64,000 nt of DNA from assembly GCA_023387335.1 (NCBI GenBank), contig JAEWIF010000004.1, positions 124,001-188,000 on the forward strand, in the 5' to 3' direction. This DNA is from Pseudomonadota bacterium (GTDB lineage Bacteria; Pseudomonadota; Gammaproteobacteria; Burkholderiales; Burkholderiaceae_C). The notes below the pieces were generated by a model. The model saw only the letters and a list, made by a program, of their open reading frames with translations, did not search any database and was not told the origin of the DNA. Below are positions 40,313 to 52,060 of this stretch, piece by piece. The stretch's first letter is position 1. Each line of letters opens with the position of its first letter. Both the position numbers and the translations under genes were made by a program.

Positions 40313-41290
40313 TTAGCGCTTCAGCTTGGCTTCCAGGAACACGTTCTCTCGGTGGTAGTCCAGGTACTTTCTTTGGCCGGCGGAGAATGAGCCCACGTTC
40401 TGCAGTGCCGAGACATCGATTCCCATCTTCTTGATCGAAGTGGTGTCGGCCACGGGAGAGACCAGCACCTTCCCCGAGTCGTGGAATGAAATGAGACCGC
40501 GGTCGAAGAGGAAATCGGCATCAGGCGTCAGCAGAAGTCCGTTCTCGCCGTCCAACCGCTCCTCGTTGGTCGCATCCCGCCAAGGCTTGGCGTGACTCGC
40601 CCGCAGGTATTCCAGGTTCGCGGCTCCAGTGACTCGGCAGCTTTTCTCGATGGCGGCAACACGCGCCCGGAACACTCCCTGCCCGCGCCGCGAAAGCACG
40701 ACTGACTTCTTGTCGGTTTCGGTCAGGGTGGTGGATGTCTTGATCTGATCGATCTGATGCTCTTCCCACTCGGCCTGGCCAATCAGGGTGCTGACGGCGT
40801 CCGATGCATTCACCCTCCAGGTCTGCTGTATGGCTCGAGCCTCCGTCCCGATGGTGTCGATCAGTTGGCCGGCTAATCCTTCGTTGACCAGCGTGAGATA
40901 GATGGATTGAAGTCCGGCGCCTGAAGGTTGAAGCGGAGAGTACTTGGCCGGAAGGTAGGGTCCCAGCCAAGCCATGTGCTCGACCGGCCGGATCTGATTG
41001 CGCAACCAAGTGAACTTCACATTGATCCGCCAGCCTACGGTGTCCCAATAAAAGCCCACTTGACCGAACTCCGTCGGCTTGAGGGCTTCGTAGGCGTGCG
41101 AGAGAGCAACGCCAATCGCAGGGATCTTCGTGTCCGCGAAAGAAAAGATCATGTCGCCGGGCGACACTTCTTTCATGAACTCATAGAACGGATTGCGCCT
41201 GCCGTTGCTGTTTCTCTTGGGTGACCACAAGTAGCCACCCGGCACTTCATGCCGGATGGTTTGGTTTTGATTGACCCACCAATAGCGCAT
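40313..41290 (-). CDS. EVE-like/HNH endonuclease domain protein (candidate type IV restriction enzyme)
   Basis: 325 residues. The N-terminal part (MRYWWVNQNQTIRHEVPGGY, then FYEFMKEVSPGDMIFSFADT) resembles an EVE/PUA-like modified-base reader. The C-terminal HNH_2-type nuclease reads GVFRARVAAIEKSCRVTGAA, then LRASHAKPWRDATNEERLDG and ENGLLLTPDADFLFDRGLIS. EVE-HNH fusions are known modification-dependent restriction enzymes. The domain call is by pattern. Base composition and isolation from neighbours suggest acquisition. Confidence 0.75.
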   Translation of the reverse strand: MRYWWVNQNQTIRHEVPGGYLWSPKRNSNGRRNPFYEFMKEVSPGDMIFSFADTKIPAIGVALSHAYEALKPTEFGQVGFYWDTVGWRINVKFTWLRNQIRPVEHMAWLGPYLPAKYSPLQPSGAGLQSIYLTLVNEGLAGQLIDTIGTEARAIQQTWRVNASDAVSTLIGQAEWEEHQIDQIKTSTTLTETDKKSVVLSRRGQGVFRARVAAIEKSCRVTGAANLEYLRASHAKPWRDATNEERLDGENGLLLTPDADFLFDRGLISFHDSGKVLVSPVADTTSIKKMGIDVSALQNVGSFSAGQRKYLDYHRENVFLEAKLKR

Positions 41291-41390
41291 CGTCGGGCCG
41301 TACTTTTGCGTGTTTCATGAGGAAGCTCAAGTACGCAGAAAGTGTTGGCGAGCGGCGTTGTATCAACTCACTTCGCGAGAAATTCGAAGA

Positions 41391-43905
41391 CTAGGGCGGG
41401 CAAAGATGTTGGGGTGGGAGCCCGGCGCGCTCGCGCCGCACCATTTCTCCAAACGCCCATTCAATCGCCCCTGTGGTCTTGGCGATATCAAACAGCGGCG
41501 CGCTGTCGCGTTGGGCAATGAACTGCTCTCGCAGCCGCGCGAGTCGCGCAGCGTCACTCGCCCACTCCACCGCCAGATCCTCATAACCCTGCTCCGACCC
41601 CACGACCCCCTCCGCCAACCCCACCGCCCGCAACAAACTCCCCGCCACCCGCCCCGCAAACGCCTCGCCCTCGCGCGTGATCACCGGCAACCCACACCAC
41701 AGCGCATCGCTCGCCGTCGTATGCGCGTTGTACGGCGCCGTATCCAGGAACACATCGGCCAGCGCGTAGCGCCCCAGGTGCTCCGCCAGCGGCACGAAGC
41801 CGGCGAACACCAACCGTTCCGGATCGACCCCGGCAGCCGCGGCCTCACGCCTCAGATTCGCGATCGCCTGCGCCTCCCCCTGGAACAGCCACAGCACGCT
41901 CCCCTCGACCCTTCGCAGGATGCGCATCCAGGTCTGGAACCGCTCCGGCGTGATCTTGTAGGCGTTGTTGAAGCAGCAGAAGACGACGCCCTGCTCCGGC
42001 AGCCCGGCTTCCTGGCGCGTCCACTGGCGCGTGGGAGGCGGCTTGCGGGTGTCGTTGACCTGGTAGGTGTGCGGCAGGCGCACCACCTTCTCGCTGTAGT
42101 GGCGTTCGTCGCCCTCCGGCACGATGACCGCGTCGGCGATGACGTAGTCCATCGCCGGGATGGCCGTCGTGCCCGGGTAGCCGAGCCAGCTGACCTGCAC
42201 CGGCGCGGCGCGCCGCGCGAAGATGCCGGGGCGGCTCTCCAGGGTGAAGCCCTTGAGGTCGATGGCGATGTCGACGCCGAGTTCGGCCGAGAGCTTGACG
42301 ACGGCTTCGTCGGACTGGTCGCGCACGTCGATGAAGCGGGCGAAGGCCGCGCGCAGCCGGCGGCGGCTGGCATCGTCGACGTCGCGGCCGAACGAGAACG
42401 CGATGAGCTCGAAGCGCGCCTTGTCGTGCCGTTCGAAGAACTCGGCCATCAGGTAGGACGTGGCGTGGTCGTGGAAGTCGGCCGAGTAGTAGCCCAGGAC
42501 GATGCGATCGCCCGGCTGCTTGGGGGCGCGCGTCACGGCGGCTTGCGCGACCTGCGGGCAGCGATCGCGCACCCAGGTCTCGGCGGCGCGCCGCGCGAGC
42601 TCGGGCGAGTCGAAGACCGCCAGCGCGGGGAAAGGCGCCATCGCGCGCTCGCCCTTCTCGATGCGCGCGGCCACTTCATCGGCTTGCGCCTGCAGGCCCG
42701 TCCAGTCGCACAGCGCCATCCGCGCGTTGAGCCGCTGGCCGGCCAGGTAGTCGATTGCGGGATCGAGCTGCATCGCGCGCTCGAAGTCGGCCAGCGCGTC
42801 GACGTGGCGGCCCAGCGTGGCCCGGGCCAGGCCGCGGTTGTTGAGCGTGGCCGCGTCGTCGGGGCGCAGCTGCAGCGCGCGGTCGTAGTGCGCCAGTGCC
42901 TCGTCGTAGCGGCCCGCCGCCGCGAGCAGGATGCCGCGGCTCGCCCAGGCCGCGGGCAGGTTCGGCGCGAGCGCGAGGGCGCGGTCCAGCTCGGCCAACG
43001 CGTCCGCGCGCCGGTCGAGCAAGGCCAGGCATTCGGCGCGGTTCGCGATGACGCGAGCCTCCTGCCCGCCCACCAGGGCCAGCGCGCGGTCGTGGCAGGC
43101 GAGCGCCTCGCCATGGCGGCGCAGCGCATCGAGGATGACGCCGCGGGTCGTCAGCACGAACGGGTGGTCCGGCGCGAGCGCCTGGGCACGATCGCAGGCG
43201 GCCAGCGCGTCCGCGTGGCGGCGCAGGTGGCCCAGCGTGACGGCGAGGTTCACCCAGGCTTCCGGGTCCTGCGCATCGGCGTTCGTGGCGCGCTCGTGGT
43301 CCTGCAGCGCCTCGGTGTGTCGCCGGCGTTCGGACAATGCGATGCCGCGATGCGTCCACGCCGCCGCGAAGGCCGGCTGCAGTGCGATGGCGCGCCCGTA
43401 GCTCTCGATCGCGGGCTCGGGCTCGCCGAGCTCGTCGTGCATGCGGCCGATGTTGAAGTGGACCTGGAACGCGTTGGGCTGCAGCTTCGCGGCCTTGCGG
43501 TAGCTGGCCAGCGCGCCGCGCACATCACCGGCGCGCGATTGCGCGGTGCCGAGTTCGTGCAGGCCTTCGAAGAAGTCGCCGGCCCGGGCCAGCGCGCGTT
43601 GGAAGCAACGGACGGCGTCCTGCGGCTGCTCGCGCTGCAGCCACAGCGAACCCAGGTGGAACAGCGCCTGCGGCGAGGCGGAGGGGTCCTCGCACGCGAT
43701 GGTGAGAAACCGCTGCGCCGCGTCCCATTGACCCGCCTGGCCCGCGATGTAGGCCAGGCATTCGTTGGCGCGCGAATGGCGCGGATGCGCCGCGACGACG
43801 CGTTCGAAGAGCGAGCGGGCCAGCGGCGCGTTGCCGGCCCGCAGGGCCTGTTCGCCCTCGGCCGCCAGGCGCGCCACGTCGGGGCGCCCGCCGCCCTTCC
43901 CGCCG

Positions 43906-43916
<11 letters not shown>
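41391..43916 (-). CDS. TPR-domain O-GlcNAc transferase (SPINDLY-like) family protein
   Basis: 841 residues. Residues 20-420 hold about eleven tetratricopeptide repeats. The C-terminal half is a GT41-type glycosyltransferase: LGYYSADFHDHATSYLMAEF, QVSWLGYPGTTA and DTAPYNAHTTASDALWCGLP. It would glycosylate Ser/Thr of proteins. The TTG start at 43916 overlaps the gyrB stop by 11 bp. A GTG at 43877 (VARLAAEG) is an alternative start. It lies downstream of gyrB and may be read through from it. Confidence 0.9.
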
Positions 43917-46503
<2,587 letters not shown>

Positions 46504-46583
46504 ACAGCTGCTTTTCGGAATCGCTTGAAGGACCAAACCCGCCGGTGAAGGCGGGTTGGTCGGGTGTCGGGGCCGGCTTGTCT

Positions 46584-47690
46584 TCAGATGCGCATCGGCA
46601 TCACGACGTACTTGAAGTTGGCGTCCTCGGGGTTGGTGATGAGGGCCGAGCTGTTGGAGTCGGCCAGTTCCATCTTCACCATCTCCTGGCCCATGTTGGC
46701 CAGCGCGTCGATGAGGTACGTGACGTTGAAGCCGATCTCGATGGCGTCGCCGCCGTAGTCGATGTCGAGCTCGTCGACCGCCTCTTCCTGCTCGGCGTTG
46801 TTGCTGGCCACGCGCAGCGTGCCCGGCTCGAGGTTCAGGCGCACGCCCTTGAACTTCTCGCTGGTCAGGATGGCGGTGCGCTGCAGGCTGGCCAGCAGCG
46901 GCGCGCGGCCCAGCGTCACCGAGTTCTTGTGGTTCTTGGGGATGACGCGGTTGTAGTCGGGGAACTTGCCTTCGACCAGCTTGGTGACGAACTCCATGCC
47001 GCCGAAGGAGAACTTGGCCTGGTTGCCGGCGAACTGCATCTCGATGGCGCCTTCGGCGTCGGACAGCAGGCGCTGCATCTCCAGCACGGTCTTGCGCGGC
47101 AGGATCACTTCCTGGCGCGGCACTTCCACGTCGAGCGTGGCGCTGGCGAAGGCCAGGCGGTGGCCGTCGGTGGCCACCAGCGACAGCTGCTTGCCCTCGG
47201 CCACGAACAGGATGCCGTTCAGGTAGTAGCGGATGTCGTGCACCGCCATCGCGAAGCTCACCTGGGCCAGCAGCGCCTTGAGGGTCTTCTGCGGCACGCT
47301 GAACGTCGGGCCGAAATTGGCGGCTTCCTGCACCAGCGGGAAGTCCTCGGCCGGCAGGGTCTGCAGGGTGAAGCGGCTCTTGCCGCCCTTGAGCAGCAGC
47401 TTGTTCTGGCTGGATTCCAGGCTGACGGTCTGGTCGGCCGGCATGGTGCGCAGGATGTCGATCAGCTTGCGCGCGCCCACGGTGGTGGTGAAGTTGCCGG
47501 CATCGCCGTCCATCTCCGCGGTGGTGCGGATCTGGATCTCCAGGTCGCTGGTGGTCAGCTGCACCTGGCCGCCCGTCTTGCGGATCAACACATTGGCCAG
47601 GATCGGCAGGGTGTGGCGCCGCTCCACGATGCCTGCGACGGACTGCAGCACCGAGAGGACTTTGTCTTGGGTGGCCTTCAGGACGATCAT
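46584..47690 (-). CDS. dnaN: DNA polymerase III beta sliding clamp
   Basis: 368 residues, the normal length. MIVLKATQDKVLSVLQSVAG starts the first clamp domain, and the C-terminus YVVMPMRI is the conserved clamp end. It encircles DNA and tethers polymerase III and other partners. It lies 111 bp downstream of dnaA and 80 bp upstream of gyrB. Confidence 0.99.
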   Translation of the reverse strand: MIVLKATQDKVLSVLQSVAGIVERRHTLPILANVLIRKTGGQVQLTTSDLEIQIRTTAEMDGDAGNFTTTVGARKLIDILRTMPADQTVSLESSQNKLLLKGGKSRFTLQTLPAEDFPLVQEAANFGPTFSVPQKTLKALLAQVSFAMAVHDIRYYLNGILFVAEGKQLSLVATDGHRLAFASATLDVEVPRQEVILPRKTVLEMQRLLSDAEGAIEMQFAGNQAKFSFGGMEFVTKLVEGKFPDYNRVIPKNHKNSVTLGRAPLLASLQRTAILTSEKFKGVRLNLEPGTLRVASNNAEQEEAVDELDIDYGGDAIEIGFNVTYLIDALANMGQEMVKMELADSNSSALITNPEDANFKYVVMPMRI

Positions 47691-47801
47691 GGTCAGCCTC
47701 TCCTCTTTCTCGATTTTTGTGTAAAGGGGTATCAGTCGTTAGTGGGGGACATTTTCCCCTTTTTCTTCAGGCACTTGCCGCCGTTTTGAAGGCCGGCGGG
47801 G

Positions 47802-49214
47802 TCATCCCTTCAGCGTCTGTTCCAGCACGTGCAGCTGCTGGTTCAACTCGGACACGTTCTGGCGCTCCGCGGCGATCTTCCGCACGGCGTGCAGCACCGT
47901 GGTGTGGTCGCGGCCGCCAAAGAGCTCGCCGATCTCCGGCAGGCTTTTCTGGGTGAGCTCCTTGGCCAGGTACATGGCGATCTGGCGCGGGCGGGCGATC
48001 GAGGCCGGCCGCTTCTTGGAGTACATGTCGGCGACCTTGATCTTGTAGTAGTCGGCCACCGTCTTCTGGATGTTCTCCACGCTGATCTGCCGGTTCTGGA
48101 TGGACAGCAGGTCGCGCAGCGCCTCGCGGGCCAGCTGGATGGAGATCTCCTTCTGGTTGAAGCGGCTGTACGCCAGGATCTTGCGCAGCGCGCCTTCCAG
48201 CTCGCGGACGTTGGAGCGCACGTTCTTGGCGACGAAGAAGGCCACCTCCTCCGGCATCTCGGAGTTCTCGGCCTTGGCCTTGTTGATCAGGATGGCCACG
48301 CGCATCTCCAGCTCCGGCGGCTCGATGGCCACCGTCAGGCCGGAGTCGAAGCGGGAGACCAGGCGCTCGTGGATGTCGGCCAGGCCCTTGGGATAGGTGT
48401 CCGACGTCATCACGATGTGGCTCTTCTTGGCCAGCAGGGCCTCGAAGGCGTTGAAGAACTCCTCCTGGGTGCGGTCCTTGTTGGCGAAGAACTGCACGTC
48501 GTCGATCAGGAGCAGGTCCAGCGAGTGGTACTTGTCCTTGAACTCGTCGAAGGTCTTGCGCTGGTACGCCTTAACCACATCGGAGACGAATTGTTCCGCG
48601 TGGATGTAGAGAACTTTCGAACCGGGGCGGTCGGCCAGCAGCTTGTTGCCCACGGCGTGGACCAGGTGGGTCTTGCCCAGGCCCACACCGCCGTAGATGA
48701 AAAGCGGGTTGTAGAGCTGCCCCGGCGTGCCGGACACGTGCATGGCCGCGGCCCGGGCCATGCGGTTGGCCGTGCCCTCGACCAGGTTGTCGAAGGTCAG
48801 CGCCGTGTTGAGCCGGTTCTTGAACCCGCCGGAGGAGTTGTCCTCCGCGATGTCGGCCGCTTCCGGTGCCGGTGGAATTTCGGCGGCGACCGGCGCGACG
48901 TAAGGCCTGGCGGGGGCTTCGCGCTGAGCCAGCGCTAACTCCAGCTGCACGGGCTGGCCGTAGAGCTTCTCCAGCGTGGCCGCGATCCGGCCGGCGTACT
49001 GGGCCCGGACCCAGTCGAGCTTGAAGCGGTTGGCCACGAACAACGTGACCTTGGAAAAATCGTCGGTCACCCGCGCCGCGAGGGGCTTGATCCAGGTGTT
49101 GAACTGCTGTTCCGGGAGTTCCTGCGCCAGCTGCTCGACGCAGGCTTGCCACAGGCCGCCACCCCCGTTCATGGGCGCGCCTGCCGCCAGGCTGTTGCCA
49201 TACCCCTCACTCAT
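47802..49214 (-). CDS. dnaA: chromosomal replication initiator protein DnaA
   Basis: 470 residues. Domain I (LWQACVEQLAQELPEQQFNT), a Pro/Ala linker, AAA+ domain III with Walker A GGVGLGKTHL and Walker B LLLIDDVQFF, and domain IV with the box-binding signature GGRDHTTVLHAVRKI. It binds DnaA boxes and melts oriC. In this window the duplicated unwinding module lies 45 kb away beside mnmG; only two boxes lie in its own upstream region, consistent with autoregulation. Confidence 0.99.
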   Translation of the reverse strand: MSEGYGNSLAAGAPMNGGGGLWQACVEQLAQELPEQQFNTWIKPLAARVTDDFSKVTLFVANRFKLDWVRAQYAGRIAATLEKLYGQPVQLELALAQREAPARPYVAPVAAEIPPAPEAADIAEDNSSGGFKNRLNTALTFDNLVEGTANRMARAAAMHVSGTPGQLYNPLFIYGGVGLGKTHLVHAVGNKLLADRPGSKVLYIHAEQFVSDVVKAYQRKTFDEFKDKYHSLDLLLIDDVQFFANKDRTQEEFFNAFEALLAKKSHIVMTSDTYPKGLADIHERLVSRFDSGLTVAIEPPELEMRVAILINKAKAENSEMPEEVAFFVAKNVRSNVRELEGALRKILAYSRFNQKEISIQLAREALRDLLSIQNRQISVENIQKTVADYYKIKVADMYSKKRPASIARPRQIAMYLAKELTQKSLPEIGELFGGRDHTTVLHAVRKIAAERQNVSELNQQLHVLEQTLKG

Positions 49215-49230
49215 CTCGGTTTGCCGCCTC

Positions 49231-49289
49231 TGTGGATAGTTGTGCTGTGCGCAAACGCCCCATTCTAGTTTATGAAGGGGTTATCCACA
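49231..49289. promoter_or_regulatory. DnaA boxes in the dnaA-rpmH intergenic region
   Basis: TGTGGATAG (49231-49239, reverse of CTATCCACA) and TTATCCACA (49281-49289) flank the dnaA promoter region in opposite orientation. No CTA array or A-rich tract follows, so autoregulation of dnaA is more likely than a second origin. Confidence 0.75.
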
Positions 49290-49344
49290 TGGGGTTTCCG
49301 ATATTGCAGAGACTTCCCCGGGGGCTTGGAGACAGCCCCCTTTC

Positions 49345-49373
49345 TTGCCGGGACAGTCGGTTTGGCCGATAAT
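49345..49373 (+). promoter_or_regulatory. rpmH promoter
   Basis: TTGCCG, 17 bp, GATAAT: a strong sigma-70 promoter 29 bp before the rpmH start, driving rpmH-rnpA-yidD-yidC. Confidence 0.8.
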
Positions 49374-49401
49374 CGCGGGTTTCCTTGGAACGAACAGAAT
49401 C

Positions 49402-49536
49402 ATGAAACGCACCTACCAACCCTCCAAAGTGCGCCGCGCCCGCACCCACGGCTTCCTGGTCCGCATGAAGACCCGCGGCGGCCGTGCCGTGATCAACGCC
49501 CGCCGCGCCAAGGGCCGCAAGCGCCTGGCCGTCTGA
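49402..49536 (+). CDS. rpmH: 50S ribosomal protein L34
   Basis: 44 residues: MKRTYQPSKVRRARTHGFLV, then RMKTRGGRAVINARRAKGRK; universally conserved and very basic. It heads the rpmH-rnpA-yidD-yidC-mnmE group, divergent from dnaA. Confidence 0.99.
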   Translation: MKRTYQPSKVRRARTHGFLVRMKTRGGRAVINARRAKGRKRLAV

Positions 49537-49571
49537 GCCTCGCCCGGGCCGAGCCTGCCCGCACCGGCCAA

Positions 49572-49988
49572 GTGCAGCGGCTGAAGACCCGGGCGCAGTT
49601 CGAGGCCGTCATGGCCGGCGGCGCGACCGTCGCCCGCACCGAGCATTTCGCGCTGCACCGCGCCGGATTCCAGCCCACCGGCCAAGAGAGTTCCTCCGCA
49701 GGGCCTGGATCCAAAGGATCCCAGGCCCTGTTTGCTGTCCAGGGGGAACCATGGATCGGCGCCATCGTTCCCAAGCGGTGGGCCCGACGCGCCGTCACCC
49801 GCAACGCCATCAAGCGCCAGATCTACACCGTGAGCCAGGATTTCGAAGCCCGCCTGCCCGCCGCCGCCCATGTGGTGCGGCTGCGGGCCGGTTTCGACAA
49901 GGCCCGGTTCCGCAGTTCCACCTCGCCTGAGCTGAAAGAAGCCGTGCGGGCGGAACTGCAGCGCCTGTTCGCCGGGGCGCGGCCATGA
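49572..49988 (+). CDS. rnpA: ribonuclease P protein component
   Basis: 138 residues from GTG 49572 (MQRLKTRAQFEAVMAGGATV). The RNA-binding signature is RRAVTRNAIKRQIY. RnpA assists the catalytic RNA in 5' processing of tRNAs. A Ser/Gly-rich stretch (QESSSAGPGSKGSQALFA) in the middle is an expansion seen in some relatives. It overlaps yidD by 4 bp. Confidence 0.93.
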   Translation: MQRLKTRAQFEAVMAGGATVARTEHFALHRAGFQPTGQESSSAGPGSKGSQALFAVQGEPWIGAIVPKRWARRAVTRNAIKRQIYTVSQDFEARLPAAAHVVRLRAGFDKARFRSSTSPELKEAVRAELQRLFAGARP

Positions 49989-50257
49989 TCCGCGCCGGGC
50001 TGATCGCGCTGGTGCGCGGCTATCGCCTGCTGCTGTCGCCCTGGCTGGGCTCGGCCTGCCGCTTCACGCCCACCTGCTCGGTCTACGCGCTCGGCGCGCT
50101 GGAGCGGCACGGCGCGGCGGCGGGCAGCTATCTCACGCTGGCACGCATCGCGCGCTGCCATCCCTGGTGTGCCGGCGGCATCGACGAGGTGCCGGCCCAG
50201 CCGCCGGCGCTGTTCCGGCGCTTCATTCCCACGGCTTCGCCCAAGAAGACTTCATGA
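49985..50257 (+). CDS. yidD: membrane protein insertion efficiency factor YidD
   Basis: 90 residues: ALVRGYRLLLSPWLGSACRF then TPTCSVYALGALERHG, the family signature with its three conserved cysteines. It aids YidC-dependent insertion. The start overlaps rnpA and the end overlaps yidC, each by ATGA. Confidence 0.96.
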   Translation: MIRAGLIALVRGYRLLLSPWLGSACRFTPTCSVYALGALERHGAAAGSYLTLARIARCHPWCAGGIDEVPAQPPALFRRFIPTASPKKTS

Positions 50258-51972
50258 ACGACATTCGCCGCACCATCCTCTGGGTGGTCTTCGGTTTCTC
50301 CCTGGTCCTGCTGTGGGACCAGTGGCAGGTGCACAACGGCCGCCAGGCCACCTTCTTCCCGCAGTCCAAGCCCGCCGCGACGGCGCAGGCCCCGCAAGGC
50401 GGCGCCAGCGCGCCTTCGACGGTTCCGGCGCCGGCGGCCGCTCCGGGCGCCGCCCCCGCTGTCCCGCCGGGCTCCGCCGCGCCCAGCGCGGCGCAGGCCG
50501 CGGCCCGCGAGCTCATCACGGTCTCCACGGACACGATGCGCGTGACGTTCGACAGCGAAGGCGGCTCGGTCGTGCGCACCGAACTCCTGAAGGTCAGCGC
50601 GGACTCCACCACCGCCAAGGGCACCAGCACCTTCGTGCTGCTGAACGAGTCGCCGCAGGGCGTCTTCGTGGCGCAGTCGGGCCTGATCGGCGGCGACTTC
50701 CCCAACCACAAGACGGTGATGGCGTTCAGCGGCGAGCGCGAGCTCAAGCCCGGCGCCGACCAGCTGAGCGTGCGCTTCGAATCGCCCGAGAAGGGCGGCG
50801 TGAAGCTGGTCAAGACCTACACGCTCAAGCGTGGGGCCTACACCTTCGACGTGAAGCATGAGGTGGTGAACACGGGCACGGCGCCCGCCTCGCCGCAGCT
50901 GTACCTGCAGCTCGTGCGCGGTGCCACCACCTCGGGCGGCTCGTTCATCACCAACCCCACCGGCACCTTCACCGGCCCGGCGGTGTATTCGGAGGCGCAC
51001 AAGTACCAGAAGGTGGAGTTCTCCGCCATCGACAAGAACAAGGCCGACTTCCAGAAGGAAGCCAGCAGCGGCTGGGTCGCGATGGTGCAGCACTACTTCG
51101 CCAGCGCGTGGATCCTGCCGGACGGCGTCAAGCGCGAGAACTTCGTGCGCAAGGTCGACGACACGCTGTACGCGGTCGGCACCATCGCCCCGCTGCAGGC
51201 CGTGGCGCCCGGCGCCTCGCAGGCGGTGCAGGCGACGCTGTTCACCGGTCCGCAGGAGGAGAAGATGCTCGAGCGCATCGCCCCCGGCCTGGACCTGGTG
51301 AAGGACTACGGCATGTTCACCATCCTGGCCAAGCCGCTGTACTGGCTGCTGGACAAGCTGCATTCGTTCATCGGCAACTGGGGCTGGTCGATCATGGCGC
51401 TGGTGCTGGTGATCAAGATCGCCTTCTACTGGCTGCAGGCCAAGGGCTACCAGAGCATGGCCAAGATGAAGGCCATCAACCCGCGCGTGATGGCCCTGCG
51501 CGAGCGCTACAAGGACAACCCGCAGCAGATGCAGCAGGAGATGATGCGCATCTACCGCGAGGAGAAGGTCAACCCGATCGGCGGCTGCTTCCCGATCATG
51601 ATCCAGATCCCGGTGTTCATCGCGCTGTACTGGGTGCTGCTGTCCAGCGTGGAGATGCGCAACGCGCCCTGGATCGGCTGGATCCGCGACCTGTCGGCGC
51701 CCGACCCGTTCTTCATCCTGCCGGCCGTGATGACGCTCACCACGCTGCTGCAGACGGCGCTGAACCCGGTGCCGCCGGACCCGATGCAGGCCAAGATGAT
51801 GTGGTTCATGCCGCTGGCCTTCTCGGTGATGTTCTTCTTCTTCCCGGCCGGCCTGGTGCTGTACTGGATCACCAACAACGTGCTGTCCATCGCGCAGCAG
51901 TGGCTGATCAACACGCGCATGGGCGTGCCGCCGGAGTTCAACCTGCCGAAGTTCGGCAAGAAGGCGACCTGA
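50254..51972 (+). CDS. yidC: membrane protein insertase YidC
   Basis: 572 residues from ATG 50254. An N-terminal transmembrane helix (RTILWVVFGFSLVLLW), an Ala/Pro-rich linker, the periplasmic beta-supersandwich domain (about 90-370), and the conserved core of five helices from PLYWLLDKLHSFIGNWGWSI to TNNVLSIAQQWLINTRMGV. It inserts inner-membrane proteins alone or with SecYEG. It is coupled with yidD. Confidence 0.99.
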   Translation: MNDIRRTILWVVFGFSLVLLWDQWQVHNGRQATFFPQSKPAATAQAPQGGASAPSTVPAPAAAPGAAPAVPPGSAAPSAAQAAARELITVSTDTMRVTFDSEGGSVVRTELLKVSADSTTAKGTSTFVLLNESPQGVFVAQSGLIGGDFPNHKTVMAFSGERELKPGADQLSVRFESPEKGGVKLVKTYTLKRGAYTFDVKHEVVNTGTAPASPQLYLQLVRGATTSGGSFITNPTGTFTGPAVYSEAHKYQKVEFSAIDKNKADFQKEASSGWVAMVQHYFASAWILPDGVKRENFVRKVDDTLYAVGTIAPLQAVAPGASQAVQATLFTGPQEEKMLERIAPGLDLVKDYGMFTILAKPLYWLLDKLHSFIGNWGWSIMALVLVIKIAFYWLQAKGYQSMAKMKAINPRVMALRERYKDNPQQMQQEMMRIYREEKVNPIGGCFPIMIQIPVFIALYWVLLSSVEMRNAPWIGWIRDLSAPDPFFILPAVMTLTTLLQTALNPVPPDPMQAKMMWFMPLAFSVMFFFFPAGLVLYWITNNVLSIAQQWLINTRMGVPPEFNLPKFGKKAT

Positions 51973-51976
51973 TCGC

Positions 51977-52002
51977 CGTCCCCGCGCATGCGGGGATCCA
52001 GG
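51977..52002. repeat. REP-like palindrome (copy 2)
   Basis: CGTCCCCGCGCATGCGGGGA followed by TCCAGG; same layout as the copy at 39635. It lies between yidC and mnmE, so it may act in transcript attenuation. Confidence 0.6.
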
Positions 52003-52060
52003 ACGGGGCCGCGCAAGCGGCCCTTTTCTTTGGACGCAACCGAAACGCGAGAATCGCCCC

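Noticed and set aside
49215..49401. oriC between dnaA and rpmH
   Set aside because: Only two DnaA boxes in opposite orientation, without CTA array or A-rich tract; autoregulation of dnaA explains them. The mnmG-side region has the full module twice.
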